Below, piece after piece: positions 1 to 10,366 of a stretch of 64,000 nucleotides of DNA; the stretch's first letter is position 1, and each line of letters opens with the position of its first letter. The position numbers were made by a program, and so were the translations under genes. The stretch lies in assembly GCF_008579165.1 (NCBI RefSeq), contig NZ_BKCN01000007.1, one strand, 5' to 3'. The notes below the pieces were generated by a model, which saw only the letters and a list, made by a program, of their open reading frames with translations, was not told the DNA's origin and did no database searches. Origin of the DNA: Iodidimonas nitroreducens. GTDB taxonomy: Bacteria > Pseudomonadota > Alphaproteobacteria > Sphingomonadales > Rhodothalassiaceae.

Positions 1-1450
1 AAAGACGAGAGCAGCGCTTTCCGCGCATAGCCGCCGCCCACGGCTTTTTCCGCCGTGCCGGTTTTGCCACCCACCCGATAGCCCGGCACATCGGCCTGCT
101 GGGCCGTGCCTTTCTGCACCACCAGCCGCATCAGGGTGCGCAAGGTGGCGCTGGTTTTTTCTGAAATCACCGATCTGCCTTTGCCTTTTGATCGGCAGAT
201 TTAACCAGCAAAGTGGCAGGATGAAGATCGCCGCCATTGACCATGGCCGACAAACCACTGGCCAATTGCACCGGGCTCACCGCAATGCCATGGCCATAGG
301 CGATGGTCATGGTGGCAATATCGCGCCAGCGATCCGGCACCAAAGGATGCCCCACTTCCGCCAATTCAAGGCTGGCCGGGCGCAAAAGCCCCAAACGCGA
401 TAAAAAATCCTGCTGGGCCTCGGTGCCCACCTCCATCGCCATTTTGGCCGCCCCGATATTCGAGGAATGAACAAAAATCTCGGGAAGGCTCAGCACCCGG
501 TTCTGGGGATGATCATCGCGGATGGTGAACCGGCTGACCTTGATCGGCTCGCTGGCATCATAATGGCTGGCAATCGTCGCCGTGCCCGCCTCCAAAGCCA
601 TGGCAAGGGTAAAAGCCTTGAAGGTGGAGCCAAGCTCATACACCCCCTGGCTCGCCCGATTGAAAAAAGCCTGCTCAGGCGACGCTGCCGGTTCATTGGG
701 ATCGAAATCGGGGACCGAGGCCATGGCCAGCAATTCCCCGCTGCGCACATCCATCACCAATCCGGCCCCGCCAATGGCCGAAAAACGATCAACGCTGCGC
801 TGAACTTCATCCATCAGGGCGTGCTGGACCCGCACATCCACCGACAGCGCCAAAGGCTCATCCACCTTATCCATATCCGATAAGCGGGCATCGAAATAAT
901 GTTCAACCCCGGCCAGCCCCCGGCCATCAGGATCGGTAAAGCCCAGCACATGGGCGGCCAGCCGCCCTTGGGGGTAAATCCGTTCTTCTTCCTCTTGAAA
1001 AGCAAGGCCGGGCAGGCCCAAAGCATTCACCTGCCACATCTGTTTGGGGGTGAGTTTACGCTTCAGCCACACAAAGCGGCCATTGCCCTGCAGCTTTTGC
1101 AGGAGTTGCGCTTCCACCAGATCGGGAAACAGGCGCGACAGTTTCGCCGCCACCTGTTCTGGTTCCAGTATGCGCATGGGATCGGCATAAAGCGATGCGG
1201 TCTTGAGATTGGTGGCCAAAACCACCCCATGGCGATCCACAATATCCGCCCGCAAAGCCGTTGGGGTCAAAAAGCTTTGGGCGGCGTAGCGGGTTTCGGA
1301 AACGGCCTGAAACAGGCCCAGATCAACGATCCGCAGGGCCATCACCGAAAAAACCACGCCAAACATCACAGCCACCACTACAAGACGCTGCCGCGCCTTT
1401 TCGATGGCTGTTGCCCGCGCGCCATCCAAACTGACGCGCAAAGACATCAT
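1..1450 (-). CDS. ftsI: Peptidoglycan transpeptidase FtsI (PBP3), cut by window edge, frame break
   Basis: Septal class B penicillin-binding protein that cross-links peptidoglycan at the division site from the inner membrane. A single membrane helix lies near residues 23-45, followed by the pedestal domain and a transpeptidase domain with the active-site motif STFK (near residue 280) and the SxN motif in HSSNIGAA. The reading frame stops at 167, but the third motif, GGKTGTAEKAV, and the conserved VISEKTSATLRTLMRL stretch are encoded at 1-166 in another frame. Adding one G near 167-170 joins them, so I read one gene with a consensus deletion. The C-terminus lies beyond the window. The start ATG overlaps the ftsL stop as ATGA, which implies coupled translation in the dcw operon. 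Confidence 0.95.
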
Positions 1451-2034
1451 CTTTGCCCCCCGATTTGGTCGAGAGATCTTTGGATTCGCGCGGCAAAATC
1501 AACCGGATCACGTTTCGTCTCCACCTCGGCGGGCGATGGGGCCCGGACCTTGAAAGCCGCCCTGTTGACGGCAGCCTGCAGATCGTCCGCCATCAGCCGA
1601 TGATCGGCGGCGGCATAGCGATCTGGTGTTTCAGCTTGTGGCATCTCCGGTTGGGGCAAAGCGGGGGCCACAGGTTTATGCCGGGGCGAAGGCACATGGA
1701 AAATATCATCGCCCACCCTTTTATCAGGTGTGGCTTGGGCCAAAAGCCGCCCTTCCATACGATAAGGCAAGGACGTGAGGGAAGCGAGGACCTGATCAGG
1801 AGTAACCGGGCGCAGGCTCAAGGTCCGTACCGACACATCCTGAAGAGCCTGCGGGCTGGCGAGATAGGCCCATTCCGCTTCCAGCACCCGCACGGCTTCG
1901 GAATCGTCCAGAATCTGCTGCTCCAAAGCCGCCAGATGCGCGCGACGGTTTTCCACGCTGTGCTTCACTTTATAAAGGCCACCCGCCGCAAGAATCACGA
2001 ATGAAAGCGCAAGAATGATCAGAAATTGTCTCAT
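1447..2034 (-). CDS. ftsL: Cell division protein FtsL
   Basis: Small bitopic division protein that works with FtsB and FtsQ to activate septal peptidoglycan synthesis. Residues about 3-22 form a membrane helix, followed by a coiled-coil stretch containing the EAEWAYLASPQALQ segment typical of alphaproteobacterial FtsL. The tail is long and proline-rich, which is common in this class. I chose the ATG at 2034 because it overlaps the rsmH stop as ATGA. The ORF can be extended four codons upstream, but that would overlap rsmH further. The stop overlaps the ftsI start. Identification rests mainly on position between rsmH and ftsI plus topology, since FtsL is poorly conserved. Confidence 0.88.
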   Translation of the reverse strand: MRQFLIILALSFVILAAGGLYKVKHSVENRRAHLAALEQQILDDSEAVRVLEAEWAYLASPQALQDVSVRTLSLRPVTPDQVLASLTSLPYRMEGRLLAQATPDKRVGDDIFHVPSPRHKPVAPALPQPEMPQAETPDRYAAADHRLMADDLQAAVNRAAFKVRAPSPAEVETKRDPVDFAARIQRSLDQIGGQR

Positions 2035-3046
2035 GCGGCATCCTTCCAAGCGGGCGCATCGGTGCGAACAGCCACCCGCAAACGCGCCGAACGCGCCCGG
2101 GGATTGCTCGAGATTTCCTGCGCTGTGGGTTTGATCGCCCCCTTTTTGGGCAGATAAAAACTGGGGGCCGGATGATCATCGGGTACAGCCGGGCGATGCG
2201 AGATCCGGCAGGCAGGCGCCCTGCGCGCTCGGCCAGAAAGGCTTTGACGATCCGATCTTCAAGAGAATGAAAGGCAACGATGGCAAGCCGCCCTTCCGGC
2301 GCCAAAAGCCGCTCGGCAGCACACAGCACGCGGGAAAGCTCGCCCAACTCATCATTGACGGCAATGCGCAAAGCCTGAAAACTGCGGGTGGCAGGGTGGA
2401 TTTTCTTTTTGCCATGGGGGCCATGGCCCACGGTGGCCGCGATGATCTCGGCAAGCTGCAAAGTGGTGGTGATCGGCGTTTCGGCTCGCGCCGCCACAAG
2501 GGCGCGGGCGATTTTCCGGGCGCGGGGGTCTTCGCCCAGATGATAGATGATGTCGCAAGCTCTTCCTCGCTTTTGCCATTCACCAGATCCGCCGCCGATG
2601 GCCCCTCGCCCCCCATGCGCATATCCAAAGGCCCATCAAGCTGAAAGGAAAAGCCCCGGGCGGCGGTTTCAAGCTGATAGGATGAAACCCCGATATCAAG
2701 GGTAATGCCCGCCAGCTTGTGCACATCAAGATCGCGCAACAGGGCTTCCATCTCGGAAAAGCGACCTTCCAGAAGACGGAACCGCCCTTCATAGGCGCGC
2801 AGCATCTCGGCCCCGCGGGCAATCGCCTCGGGATCGCGATCAATGGCATAAACCCTGATCTGGGGTGATCGATCGAGCAAAGCCCGGCTATAGCCCCCGG
2901 CACCAAATGTTCCATCAACGAAACGGGCATTGGCAGGCAAGCTGATCTGTGGGCACCAGCGCATCGATCACGGCATCGCACATCACCGGCACATGGCCAT
3001 GATGGGGCTTGGCGCGGCCCGGAATTTTGCGGGCGGCTTTGCTCAT
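2031..3046 (-). CDS. rsmH: 16S rRNA (cytosine1402-N4)-methyltransferase RsmH, three frame breaks
   Basis: S-adenosylmethionine-dependent enzyme (formerly MraW) that methylates C1402 of 16S rRNA. The start is MSKAARKIPGR, with GHVPVM shortly after, then VDGTFGAGGYSRALL (SAM-binding loop), LDIGVSSYQL, FHSLEDRIVKAFL and a C-terminal KKGAIKPTAQEISSNPRARS block. These pieces lie in three frames. Breaks fall near 2945 (between PTDQ and NARFVDG), near 2555 (GCGAC should read GCGGAC, giving ELADIIYHLGEDPR) and near 2180 (TACCCGAT should read TACCCCGAT, giving RLYPDDHPAPSFYLPKKG). Three breaks in a conserved gene whose pieces all remain intact point to sequence error. Both ends overlap their neighbours by ATGA. 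Confidence 0.93.
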
Positions 3047-3525
3047 GATCCGTCTCCGCCGGGGCTGGGGGCGCGGGGGCGCATGGCCCCAAGGCGCATG
3101 GCGGCGGCCCGAGCCTTTTCGCGCTGGGCATCGCGATAGGCTTCCCACGCCGCAGGTTCCCAGATCAGGATCTTTTCGCCCACGCCCACAAACACCGCCA
3201 TATCGGTGATCGAGGCAAACTGCATCAGGGATTGCGGCAGCAAAATCCGCCCGCCGCCATCAAAAGGCAGATCGAAAGCGGCCCCCAGAATCGTTGCGGC
3301 CAAAGCTTCCTTTTCATCTTCAAAAGCGCCGAAATCTTCGGCCAGCCTTTGCGACAATTCATCCATATATTCGCGGGAGCTGGCTTCCAGACAGGGCAGC
3401 TTGAAGCTTTCATAAACCACGATGCCGCTGAATTCACTGCGTTCCAGCAAGGCACGATAGCGCGCAGGAACGGAAACCCGCCCCTTGGCATCCACCTTAT
3501 TGCTGTAATTGGCTGTGAAGCGCAT
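3043..3525 (-). CDS. mraZ: Division/cell wall cluster transcriptional repressor MraZ
   Basis: DNA-binding protein with tandem AbrB-like (SpoVT) domains that sits first in the dcw operon and usually represses it. The first repeat contains NKVDAKGRVSVPARYRALL and the second contains GGGRILLPQSLM. About 160 residues is normal for the family. I chose the ATG at 3525 (MRFTANYSNKV), which puts the DAKGR motif at the usual distance from the start; an upstream ATG at 3552 is possible. The gene ends with an ATGA overlap into rsmH. I found no convincing set of the direct repeats MraZ binds in the leader. Confidence 0.93.
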   Translation of the reverse strand: MRFTANYSNKVDAKGRVSVPARYRALLERSEFSGIVVYESFKLPCLEASSREYMDELSQRLAEDFGAFEDEKEALAATILGAAFDLPFDGGGRILLPQSLMQFASITDMAVFVGVGEKILIWEPAAWEAYRDAQREKARAAAMRLGAMRPRAPSPGGDGS

Positions 3526-3964
3526 GCCCCGCTGCCATCCCTGTTTGTGCATCTCGAAAGCTGAGCCCAAAGATGCGTGATTGCTGTTGCCCCTGATTTT
3601 TTTTGGGTTTCTATGGGATACCATGCCACAATATGGTTCGCAATGGGATGAAGCCCTTTTTGCAGTGCTTTTGAGGGCTTTGGGCCGGTCTTTCACAGCA
3701 ATGTCTTAAGAGTGCGGACAAATCAGGCTAAATTAAAAGAAATGAAACCATGGCAAAGACTTGCCCGAAACCATCGGGATCAAAGCCTTTTTTGGTATTC
3801 GTTCTTTCTATGTTCTATATCACATCCTGATTATGCGCTTTATCGAAACATCTTGTGATATTTTGGAAAAAGTGCCGCCAAAGCGTGGCTGGCCACCGAG
3901 TCGGCAGCCCTGATGAAGATGACACGATTCGACATCTTCAGATGCATTCATCAATATTTGGGAA
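3526..3964. other. Non-coding leader between rnpB and mraZ
   Basis: About 440 bases without a credible gene. It should hold the promoter of the mraZ-rsmH-ftsL-ftsI operon and the 3' processing or termination region of rnpB, both on the minus strand. A run of eight T (A on the minus strand) lies near 3597. I could not identify a confident -35/-10 pair or a classic hairpin plus T-run. Short ORFs crossing it have no family resemblance. Confidence 0.5.
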
Positions 3965-3965
3965 T

Positions 3966-4377
<412 letters not shown>

Positions 4378-4539
4378 TGAGCCATAAAAAGAAAGAGATC
4401 AAGATCAATCGCCCGCGCATGTCCCGAAAATCATCTGATCGCCGTTCTCAGAAGCGACATGGCCCCAAAGCGGCCTTGCGCCAGCGGAGCAGATGAGGCA
4501 AATTCCTCCCTGATTTTGATCTTTAAGGGAATTGGCGAG

Positions 4540-4806
4540 ATGGCGCAGGCACATAAAATCGCGGCGGGCAAAGCGATCCGGCTTTTGGGCATTGCCGTCA
4601 TGTCTGTGATGCTGGCCGGGTGCAGCTGGTTTTCCAGCAAGGAAGTGGACCCGATCTTTTCTGATATGCCCATGGGGCCAGACAGCCAAAGCATCAAAAA
4701 GCAATTTCCCGATGGCCTGCCCGGGGATCGCGATAACAGCCGCCACATGCGCACCAGCGATGCCCAGCCTGCGCTTCATCCCATCCCTGAAGCCGCCCCG
4801 CAATAA
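4540..4806 (+). CDS. Small putative lipoprotein
   Basis: An 88-residue protein with an N-terminal hydrophobic signal and a lipobox (VMLAGC, Cys near residue 28), so it is probably lipidated and held in the periplasm or outer membrane. The rest is hydrophilic and proline-rich with no family I recognise. I chose the ATG at 4540, preceded by AAGGGAA, over the upstream ATG at 4459 because only this start puts the signal sequence at the N-terminus. It is convergent with the TetR gene. Function unknown. Confidence 0.7.
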   Translation: MAQAHKIAAGKAIRLLGIAVMSVMLAGCSWFSSKEVDPIFSDMPMGPDSQSIKKQFPDGLPGDRDNSRHMRTSDAQPALHPIPEAAPQ

Positions 4807-4827
4807 GGCCCCCATCAGCCTTCATGA

Positions 4828-5487
4828 TCAGCTTTCATCATGGCGATAACAATCCAGAAAAATCCGCACCGCCCGGGCCACATGATCATCGATGGCACTG
4901 GCCGAAAGGGGGGGTTCGATCCCCAAGGTGCGCCGCAGATGCAGATCGCCGCGCATCAGGGTTCCAAAAAGCCGGGTCGCCTCGGCCCTGTCCTCGCACG
5001 TAAAAGCCCCTTGCGCCGCCGCATGGGCCAGCACTTTTTCAATGCCCGCCGCCAGCCGCCCGGGGCCTTCTTCAAAAAACATCTCCACAAGCTTTGGATG
5101 GCTTTCGCAATTCACCGCCAAAAGCCGGAACAAAGCCACTGCATCTTCAGACACCACCAATGTCACATAGCGCCGCCCAATCTCGCGCAGCCGATCTTCC
5201 AAAGATCGGGGGGCCGCCCCTGCCACCGGATCATCAGGAAAAAATTCCGTAACCCGATGTTTGATCACCGCCCGAAAAAGCCCTTCCTTATTGGTGAAAT
5301 GGCTATAGACCGTTTGTTTTGAAACGCCCGCCCGCTGGGCAATCTGATCCATCGCCGCCCGATCAAACCCCATTTCCAAAAACAAATCCCCGGCGGCATC
5401 CAATATGGCCTGATGCTTATCCGTGCTGCGCGGCCGCCCGCGCACCGCCAAACAATCGCTTTTCGCTTTTTCCGGCTGCTGTTTCAT
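4828..5487 (-). CDS. TetR/AcrR-family repressor of the adjacent RND pump
   Basis: One-component repressor of 219 residues. The N-terminal helix-turn-helix shows ILDAAGDLFLEMGFDRAAMDQIAQRAGVSKQTVYSHFTNK in family order (about residues 29-68), followed by an all-helical ligand domain of the kind that senses pump substrates. The long upstream extension of the frame (to 5814) overlaps the divergent pump gene and crosses the promoter, so I start at the ATG at 5487. A perfect inverted repeat lies 28 bases upstream of that start in the shared intergenic region, which suggests autorepression and repression of the efflux operon. The ligand is unknown. Confidence 0.9.
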   Translation of the reverse strand: MKQQPEKAKSDCLAVRGRPRSTDKHQAILDAAGDLFLEMGFDRAAMDQIAQRAGVSKQTVYSHFTNKEGLFRAVIKHRVTEFFPDDPVAGAAPRSLEDRLREIGRRYVTLVVSEDAVALFRLLAVNCESHPKLVEMFFEEGPGRLAAGIEKVLAHAAAQGAFTCEDRAEATRLFGTLMRGDLHLRRTLGIEPPLSASAIDDHVARAVRIFLDCYRHDES

Positions 5488-5513
5488 CCAGACAAAACCC
5501 TCAAATTTATTTA

Positions 5514-5542
5514 TTGGACTATAAAGTCCAGTTTTGTTATAA
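5514..5542 (+). promoter_or_regulatory. Sigma-70 type promoter of the RND efflux operon
   Basis: TTGGAC (5514-5519), a 17-base spacer and TTATAA (5537-5542) form a good housekeeping promoter reading toward the membrane fusion gene. The TetR operator covers the -35 element. Confidence 0.65.
5515..5530. promoter_or_regulatory. Probable TetR operator, perfect inverted repeat
   Basis: TGGACT-ATAA-AGTCCA is a perfect 6-4-6 inverted repeat between the divergent tetR and efflux genes. It overlaps the -35 box of the efflux promoter, the usual geometry for TetR-family repression. Confidence 0.75.
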
Positions 5543-5686
5543 AGCGAGACTGTTGGAAGAGCAAGGCCCAGGAAGAGCGCGATTCTCAAAGGACGGATCG
5601 TCTCTTTTCTGATCACAGGCTGGTTCTGAGCACGATGGATAGGCTGACCCTGTGGCTGATAGGCCCCTTTTTTGGATAGCAACGGC

Positions 5687-6927
5687 ATGACCGATTCTTC
5701 TTCACCGCTTTGGCACAGATTTTCCCCTTCTGTCTGGAAAAAGCTGGCGATGGCCGCCGGGCTTTTGGCGCTGATCGGGCTTGCCTTTCTCATCATTCTC
5801 GATGGCATGGGCAAGGGCCTGTCGCCTTTGGCGGGCTCTGGTGATCAAGGGGCGGAAGAACGGGCCATGCCGGTTTCCGTGCTGGTGGTGGATATGCAGG
5901 CGCATTATGAAATCGCCCGGGGCTTCACCGGGCGGGTGGTTTCGCGCCGGGCGGTGGATCTGGCCTTTGATAATGGCGGCATCATCAATCAGATCACCGT
6001 GGATAATGGGGCGCGCATCGAAAAAGGGCAGGCGCTGGCTTTTCTCGATACGGATCGGCTGATGGCCCGCAAATCGGAATTGGCAGCGAGCCTCGCCGAA
6101 GCCGAAGCCAATCTTTTGCTCAGCCGTAAAACCGTGGAGCGCATCCGCGCGCTGTACAAACAAGGCCATGTGACCGAACAAAGGCTGGATGATGCCATCG
6201 CCGATACGGATATGGCTCTGGCCCGGCAAACCAGCGCCGCCGCCGCGCTCAATTCTATCGAGGTCGATCTGGAAAAAGCGGTGTTGCGCGCACCGTTCGA
6301 TGGGATCATTTCCCGCCGCCTGCGCGATGAGGGCAGCATCATCGCAGCGGGCACGCCGGTTCTTAATCTGATCGAGGGGGGCAGCCTTGAAGCCGAAGTG
6401 GGGATGCCCCTCGATTTTTCCCATCGCTTGCAATCGGGCGATCATGTGCCTTGAAAACGCAGGATGACCATCTGGTTTTTTCCAGGGTAAAAAGCGTGGT
6501 GCCTTTGGTGCGGGGGTCCACCCGCACGGCCCTTGTCACCCTTGATATCACCGGCGATGTTGCCGATCTGATCGCCGATGGATCGCTGGTGACCGCCGAA
6601 ATAGAAGAGCCGGTGGAAACCCCGGGCTTTTGGGTTCCCCTGCGGGCGCTGACCGCCGATGTGCGCGGCCTGTGGCGGGTTTATAAGGTGATCGAAACCG
6701 ATGCGGGCGATGAACGGATCGTTTTTGAAAATGTCCAGATTCTGCATAGCACCGATGATCGCGCCTTTGTTTCGGGCACGGTATCGGATGGGGATCGGCT
6801 GATCGATGGCGGGGTTGCCCGCATTGCCCCCGGCAAGCGGGTAGAGGTGGTGAAAACCAGCCATTTCGATGGCGGGACAGCCGATCCATCAGAAGCCCAA
6901 TCCCCCCAAACCGAACAAAAAGGCTAG
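5687..6927 (+). CDS. RND efflux membrane fusion protein (HlyD/AcrA family), frame break
   Basis: Periplasmic adaptor linking the inner-membrane RND pump to an outer-membrane channel. It has an N-terminal membrane anchor (about residues 20-40), a barrel-sandwich half (FDNGGIINQITVDNGARIEKGQ), an alpha-helical hairpin (residues about 120-190), then APFDGIISRRL and beta-barrel and membrane-proximal domains. The frame breaks near 6449-6452; one extra base restores the join to LKTQDDHLVFSRVKSVVPLV. ATG codons at 5672 and 5687 are both possible starts. The stop is one base from the pump start, so the two genes are one operon. No outer-membrane channel gene is adjacent. Confidence 0.88.
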
Positions 6928-6928
6928 G

Positions 6929-9900
6929 ATGATGGGCAGTCTTTATCGCTATCCGCGCCTGATCATTCTTTTGCTGCTTTTGATCATGGTGGCAGGCAGT
7001 GCCGCCATCACCACCATGCCGCGCCTTGAAGATCCGCATATGGAAAATCGGGTGGCTTTCGTGATCACCCGTTTCCCCGGAGCCAGTGCCGCCCGGGTTG
7101 AGGCGCTGGTGACCGAAAAAATCGAACGCAAGCTGCGCGAAGTAGCGGAAGTCGATGATATTTCATCAAGTTCGCGGGTGGGATTGTCGTTCATCACCAT
7201 CGAAATGAAAGACGAAGTGGAGGATGTGGATCGCGTTTCCGCCCTTTTGCGCGACAAGCTGGCCGAACTGACCGATCTGCCCGAAGGAGCCGCCGATCCG
7301 GTTTATGATGATGATCGGCTTTATTCCTTCACCGCCATCATCGGCCTTGTCTGGCATGGGGAAAGCGCCCCCAATTATGCCATTCTGGGCCGCCATGCGC
7401 GCGAGCTTGATACCCGCCTGAGCAATATTCCCGGCACCGATTTTGTGCGCACCTTCGGGCTGCCCAGCGAAGAAATCGCGGTCACCATCGATGATGATAT
7501 GCTGGCGGCCATGGGCATGTCGGCTTTGGATGTGGCCAATCGCGTGTTTGCTGCCGATAGCAAAAACAGCGCCGGCACATTATCGGGCGAAGATAATCGC
7601 TATGTGATTTCGGTGGATGGGGCCTTTGACAGCTTAGAGCGCATCCGCACCATTCCCATTTCCACCAATGCCGATACCGGCATCGCCACTTTGGGCGATG
7701 TGGCAAAGATTGAGCGCACGCACCGCGATCCTCCCGATAGCCTTGCCTATCTTTCCGGCGATTATGGGGTGGTGGTGGCCGCCCGGATGCTGGAAGACAA
7801 TCGCATCGATGGCTGGATGGAAAAAGTGCAATCGATGCTCGATAGCTATCAGGCCACCCTGCCGGAAAATATCACCGCCGATATCATTTTCGATCAGGCG
7901 CAATATACCCATCAAAGGCTATCGGATCTGATGCAGAATCTGATCTACAGCGCCTTTATCGTGATCATTGTACTGCTGGTCACTTTGGGCTGGAAAGCGT
8001 CATTCATTGCCGGATCGATTCTGCCGCTCGCCGCCCTTGCATCATTGGCCGTGCTCAATCTGCTGGGTTTTCAGATCGAACAGATGGTGGTCACGGGGAT
8101 GATCGTCGCCCTTGGCATCATGGTCGATAATGCCATCGTCGTCACCGATGAGGTGCAGGGCCGCCTTTTACGGGGCGAGCGGCGATCCCAGGCCGTGGCC
8201 CGCACCATCCGCAAATTATGGCTGCCTTTGATGGGGTCCACCGTCACCACGGTGATCGCCTTCATGCCGATCATCCTGATGCCCGGCAATGCCGGTGAAT
8301 TTGTGGGCGGCATTTCGGCCAGTGTGATCGCCGCCCTGATCACCAGCTATATCATCAGCTTCACCATCATCGCCGCGATGGCCGGGCGGGTGCTCACCCG
8401 ATCCGATCCGGTGCAGGATGCCACCCAAGGCCAACATCACAGCCGCACATGGTGGCGCGATGGGGTGGATGCAAAGCCCATTCGGCTGGCTTTTCGCCGC
8501 TCGCTGCACTGGTCGATGAACCATCCCCGCGCCTCATTGCTTATTGCCAGCGCCCTGCCCCTGATGGGCCTGCTGCTGGCCAGCACCCTCGATGAACAAT
8601 TTTTTCCGCCGGCTGATCGCGATCAATTTCATATTGAAATGACCCTGCCGGCCCAAGCCAGCATCGAAGAAACCCGCCAGTTGGTCGAAGAGGTCCATGC
8701 CCGGCTGGCCGAAGATCCCGATCTTTTGTCGGCACATTGGTATATCGGCCAAAGCGCTGCCAAATTTTATTATAATCTGCTCACCAATCGTGATGGCGCG
8801 GCCAATTATGCTCAGGCCATGATCACCGCCACAAGCCCCGCCGCGGCGGATCGCATGATCGGTCGCTATCAGGATCGCCTTGATCGCGCCTATCCCCATG
8901 TGCAAACGCTGGTGCGCAAGCTGGAACAGGGCCCCCCCTATAATGCCCCGGTGGAAATCCGCATCCATGGGCCGGATATCGAAACCCTGCGCGAATTGGG
9001 CGAACAGGTGCGCAGGGTGATGGCATCGGTGCCCAGTATCATCCACAGCAGCACCAGCCTTGAAGTGGGGCGACCGGAAATCACCATCGTTCCCAATGAA
9101 CGCGCCGCCGCCACCCTTGGCATCGATCTGCGGATGATTGCCGATCAGATTCGCGCGGCGGTGGATGGGGCATCGGGCGGCTCGATCATCGAAGAAACCG
9201 AAGATGTGCCGGTGCGGATCAGAACCAGCAATGAAGGCCGAACCAGCCTTGAAGGGCTGCGGGCTTTGGAACTGGTCCCCGGGATCAGTAATCGCGAAGC
9301 CGATGGCAGCTTTTCCAGCGTGCCGCTCACCGCTTTGGCCCGGCTCGAGGTCAAGCCATCGGTAGGATCAATCCCCCGCCGTAATGGCGAACGGATCAAC
9401 ACGGTACAGGGCTTTATCCCCCCCGATATTCTGCCCGAAACAGCCTTTGCCGAAGTGAACAAGCGTCTTGACGCCGCCAATTTCTCGGTCCCCCCGGGCT
9501 ATAGCATCGATTATGGCGGGGAAAGCGAAGAACGCAACGAAGCCGTGGGCAAATTGATGGCACAAGCGGGCGTGCTGGGGGTGCTGATGGTGATTGCCAT
9601 CGTCCTCACCTTCAACAGCTTTCGTCTGGCTGCCATCACCTTTGCATCGGCCATTCAGGCCGCAGGGCTTGGGCTCTTATCCCTGTGGGTTTTTGGCTAT
9701 CCTTTGGGCTTTGTGGTGATCGTGGGCCTGATGGGGCTGATCGGGCTGGCCATCAATGCCTCTATCGTTATTTTATCGGAACTGAAAAATGATCCCGCCG
9801 CGATGGATGGCGATGATGAGGCGATCATCCATGCGGTGATGTCCACCGGGCGGCATATCATTTCCACCACCCTCACCACGGTGGGCGGGTTCATGCCCCT

Positions 9901-10090
9901 GATCCTATCGCCCAGCAGCTTTTGGCCCCCCTTTGCCGTGGCCATTGCGGGCGGTGCACTTTTCACCATGATCGTCTCATTTTATTTTGCGCCCGCTGCC
10001 TTCAAGCTGATGCTGGGGCGGAAAAGCCAGAGCAGGCAGGATGAACTGGCCAGTGCATCGCCCGATCTGCTCAGCCGTGCCGGGGAATGA
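6929..10090 (+). CDS. RND family multidrug efflux transporter permease
   Basis: Proton-driven inner-membrane pump of about 1,053 residues, the normal AcrB-class size. It shows the first membrane helix (residues 9-30) followed by FPGASAARVEALVTEKIE, two large periplasmic loops and helix 4 with GIMVDNAIVV, where the Asp corresponds to the proton-relay position; the neighbouring residue is Asn rather than the second Asp of AcrB. The C-terminal helix bundle repeats the pattern (LIGLAINASIVILSEL). I start at the ATG at 6929, one base after the adaptor stop. Control is probably by the TetR operator upstream. Substrate cannot be told from sequence. Confidence 0.93.
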   Translation: MMGSLYRYPRLIILLLLLIMVAGSAAITTMPRLEDPHMENRVAFVITRFPGASAARVEALVTEKIERKLREVAEVDDISSSSRVGLSFITIEMKDEVEDVDRVSALLRDKLAELTDLPEGAADPVYDDDRLYSFTAIIGLVWHGESAPNYAILGRHARELDTRLSNIPGTDFVRTFGLPSEEIAVTIDDDMLAAMGMSALDVANRVFAADSKNSAGTLSGEDNRYVISVDGAFDSLERIRTIPISTNADTGIATLGDVAKIERTHRDPPDSLAYLSGDYGVVVAARMLEDNRIDGWMEKVQSMLDSYQATLPENITADIIFDQAQYTHQRLSDLMQNLIYSAFIVIIVLLVTLGWKASFIAGSILPLAALASLAVLNLLGFQIEQMVVTGMIVALGIMVDNAIVVTDEVQGRLLRGERRSQAVARTIRKLWLPLMGSTVTTVIAFMPIILMPGNAGEFVGGISASVIAALITSYIISFTIIAAMAGRVLTRSDPVQDATQGQHHSRTWWRDGVDAKPIRLAFRRSLHWSMNHPRASLLIASALPLMGLLLASTLDEQFFPPADRDQFHIEMTLPAQASIEETRQLVEEVHARLAEDPDLLSAHWYIGQSAAKFYYNLLTNRDGAANYAQAMITATSPAAADRMIGRYQDRLDRAYPHVQTLVRKLEQGPPYNAPVEIRIHGPDIETLRELGEQVRRVMASVPSIIHSSTSLEVGRPEITIVPNERAAATLGIDLRMIADQIRAAVDGASGGSIIEETEDVPVRIRTSNEGRTSLEGLRALELVPGISNREADGSFSSVPLTALARLEVKPSVGSIPRRNGERINTVQGFIPPDILPETAFAEVNKRLDAANFSVPPGYSIDYGGESEERNEAVGKLMAQAGVLGVLMVIAIVLTFNSFRLAAITFASAIQAAGLGLLSLWVFGYPLGFVVIVGLMGLIGLAINASIVILSELKNDPAAMDGDDEAIIHAVMSTGRHIISTTLTTVGGFMPLILSPSSFWPPFAVAIAGGALFTMIVSFYFAPAAFKLMLGRKSQSRQDELASASPDLLSRAGE

Positions 10091-10324
10091 TCACAGCCCA
10101 TCGATGGCGGCGCTCAGGCGGGCGCCTTTATCGGTTGCGATTCGTTCAAGTGTGCGCACACGTTCTTCCAATTGATCGATGCGCTGCAATTGATCGGCCA
10201 CCCCCAGCTCTTTCAGTCGGCTTTCCAGATCCTGCATCCTGTTTTTGGTCTTGTTGCGATTTTTCAGCACCTCGCCAATGGTGGCAATCAGCACGATCAG
10301 AACAACCATCTCAAACACGCCCAT
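10091..10324 (-). CDS. Small membrane protein resembling phage-shock protein B
   Basis: A 77-residue protein with one N-terminal membrane helix (residues 4-20) and a cytoplasmic coiled coil ending LEERVRTLERIATDKGARL. Length, topology and the RVRTLERI core resemble PspB, which in other bacteria joins PspC in sensing envelope stress. No pspA or pspC is next to it, so I call the resemblance only. It sits tail to tail with the pump gene with no gap. Confidence 0.6.
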   Translation of the reverse strand: MGVFEMVVLIVLIATIGEVLKNRNKTKNRMQDLESRLKELGVADQLQRIDQLEERVRTLERIATDKGARLSAAIDGL

Positions 10325-10366
10325 GGCGTTTCTCCTTTTTAATCAGCACCCGCTGACAACGTATTT

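Noticed and set aside
1..3046. ftsI and rsmH as real pseudogenes
   Set aside because: They are core genes with all motifs preserved, and single added bases in short runs restore each frame.
4828..5814. Long N-terminal extension of the TetR protein
   Set aside because: It would cross its own operator and overlap the divergent efflux gene; family similarity begins at the ATG at 5487.
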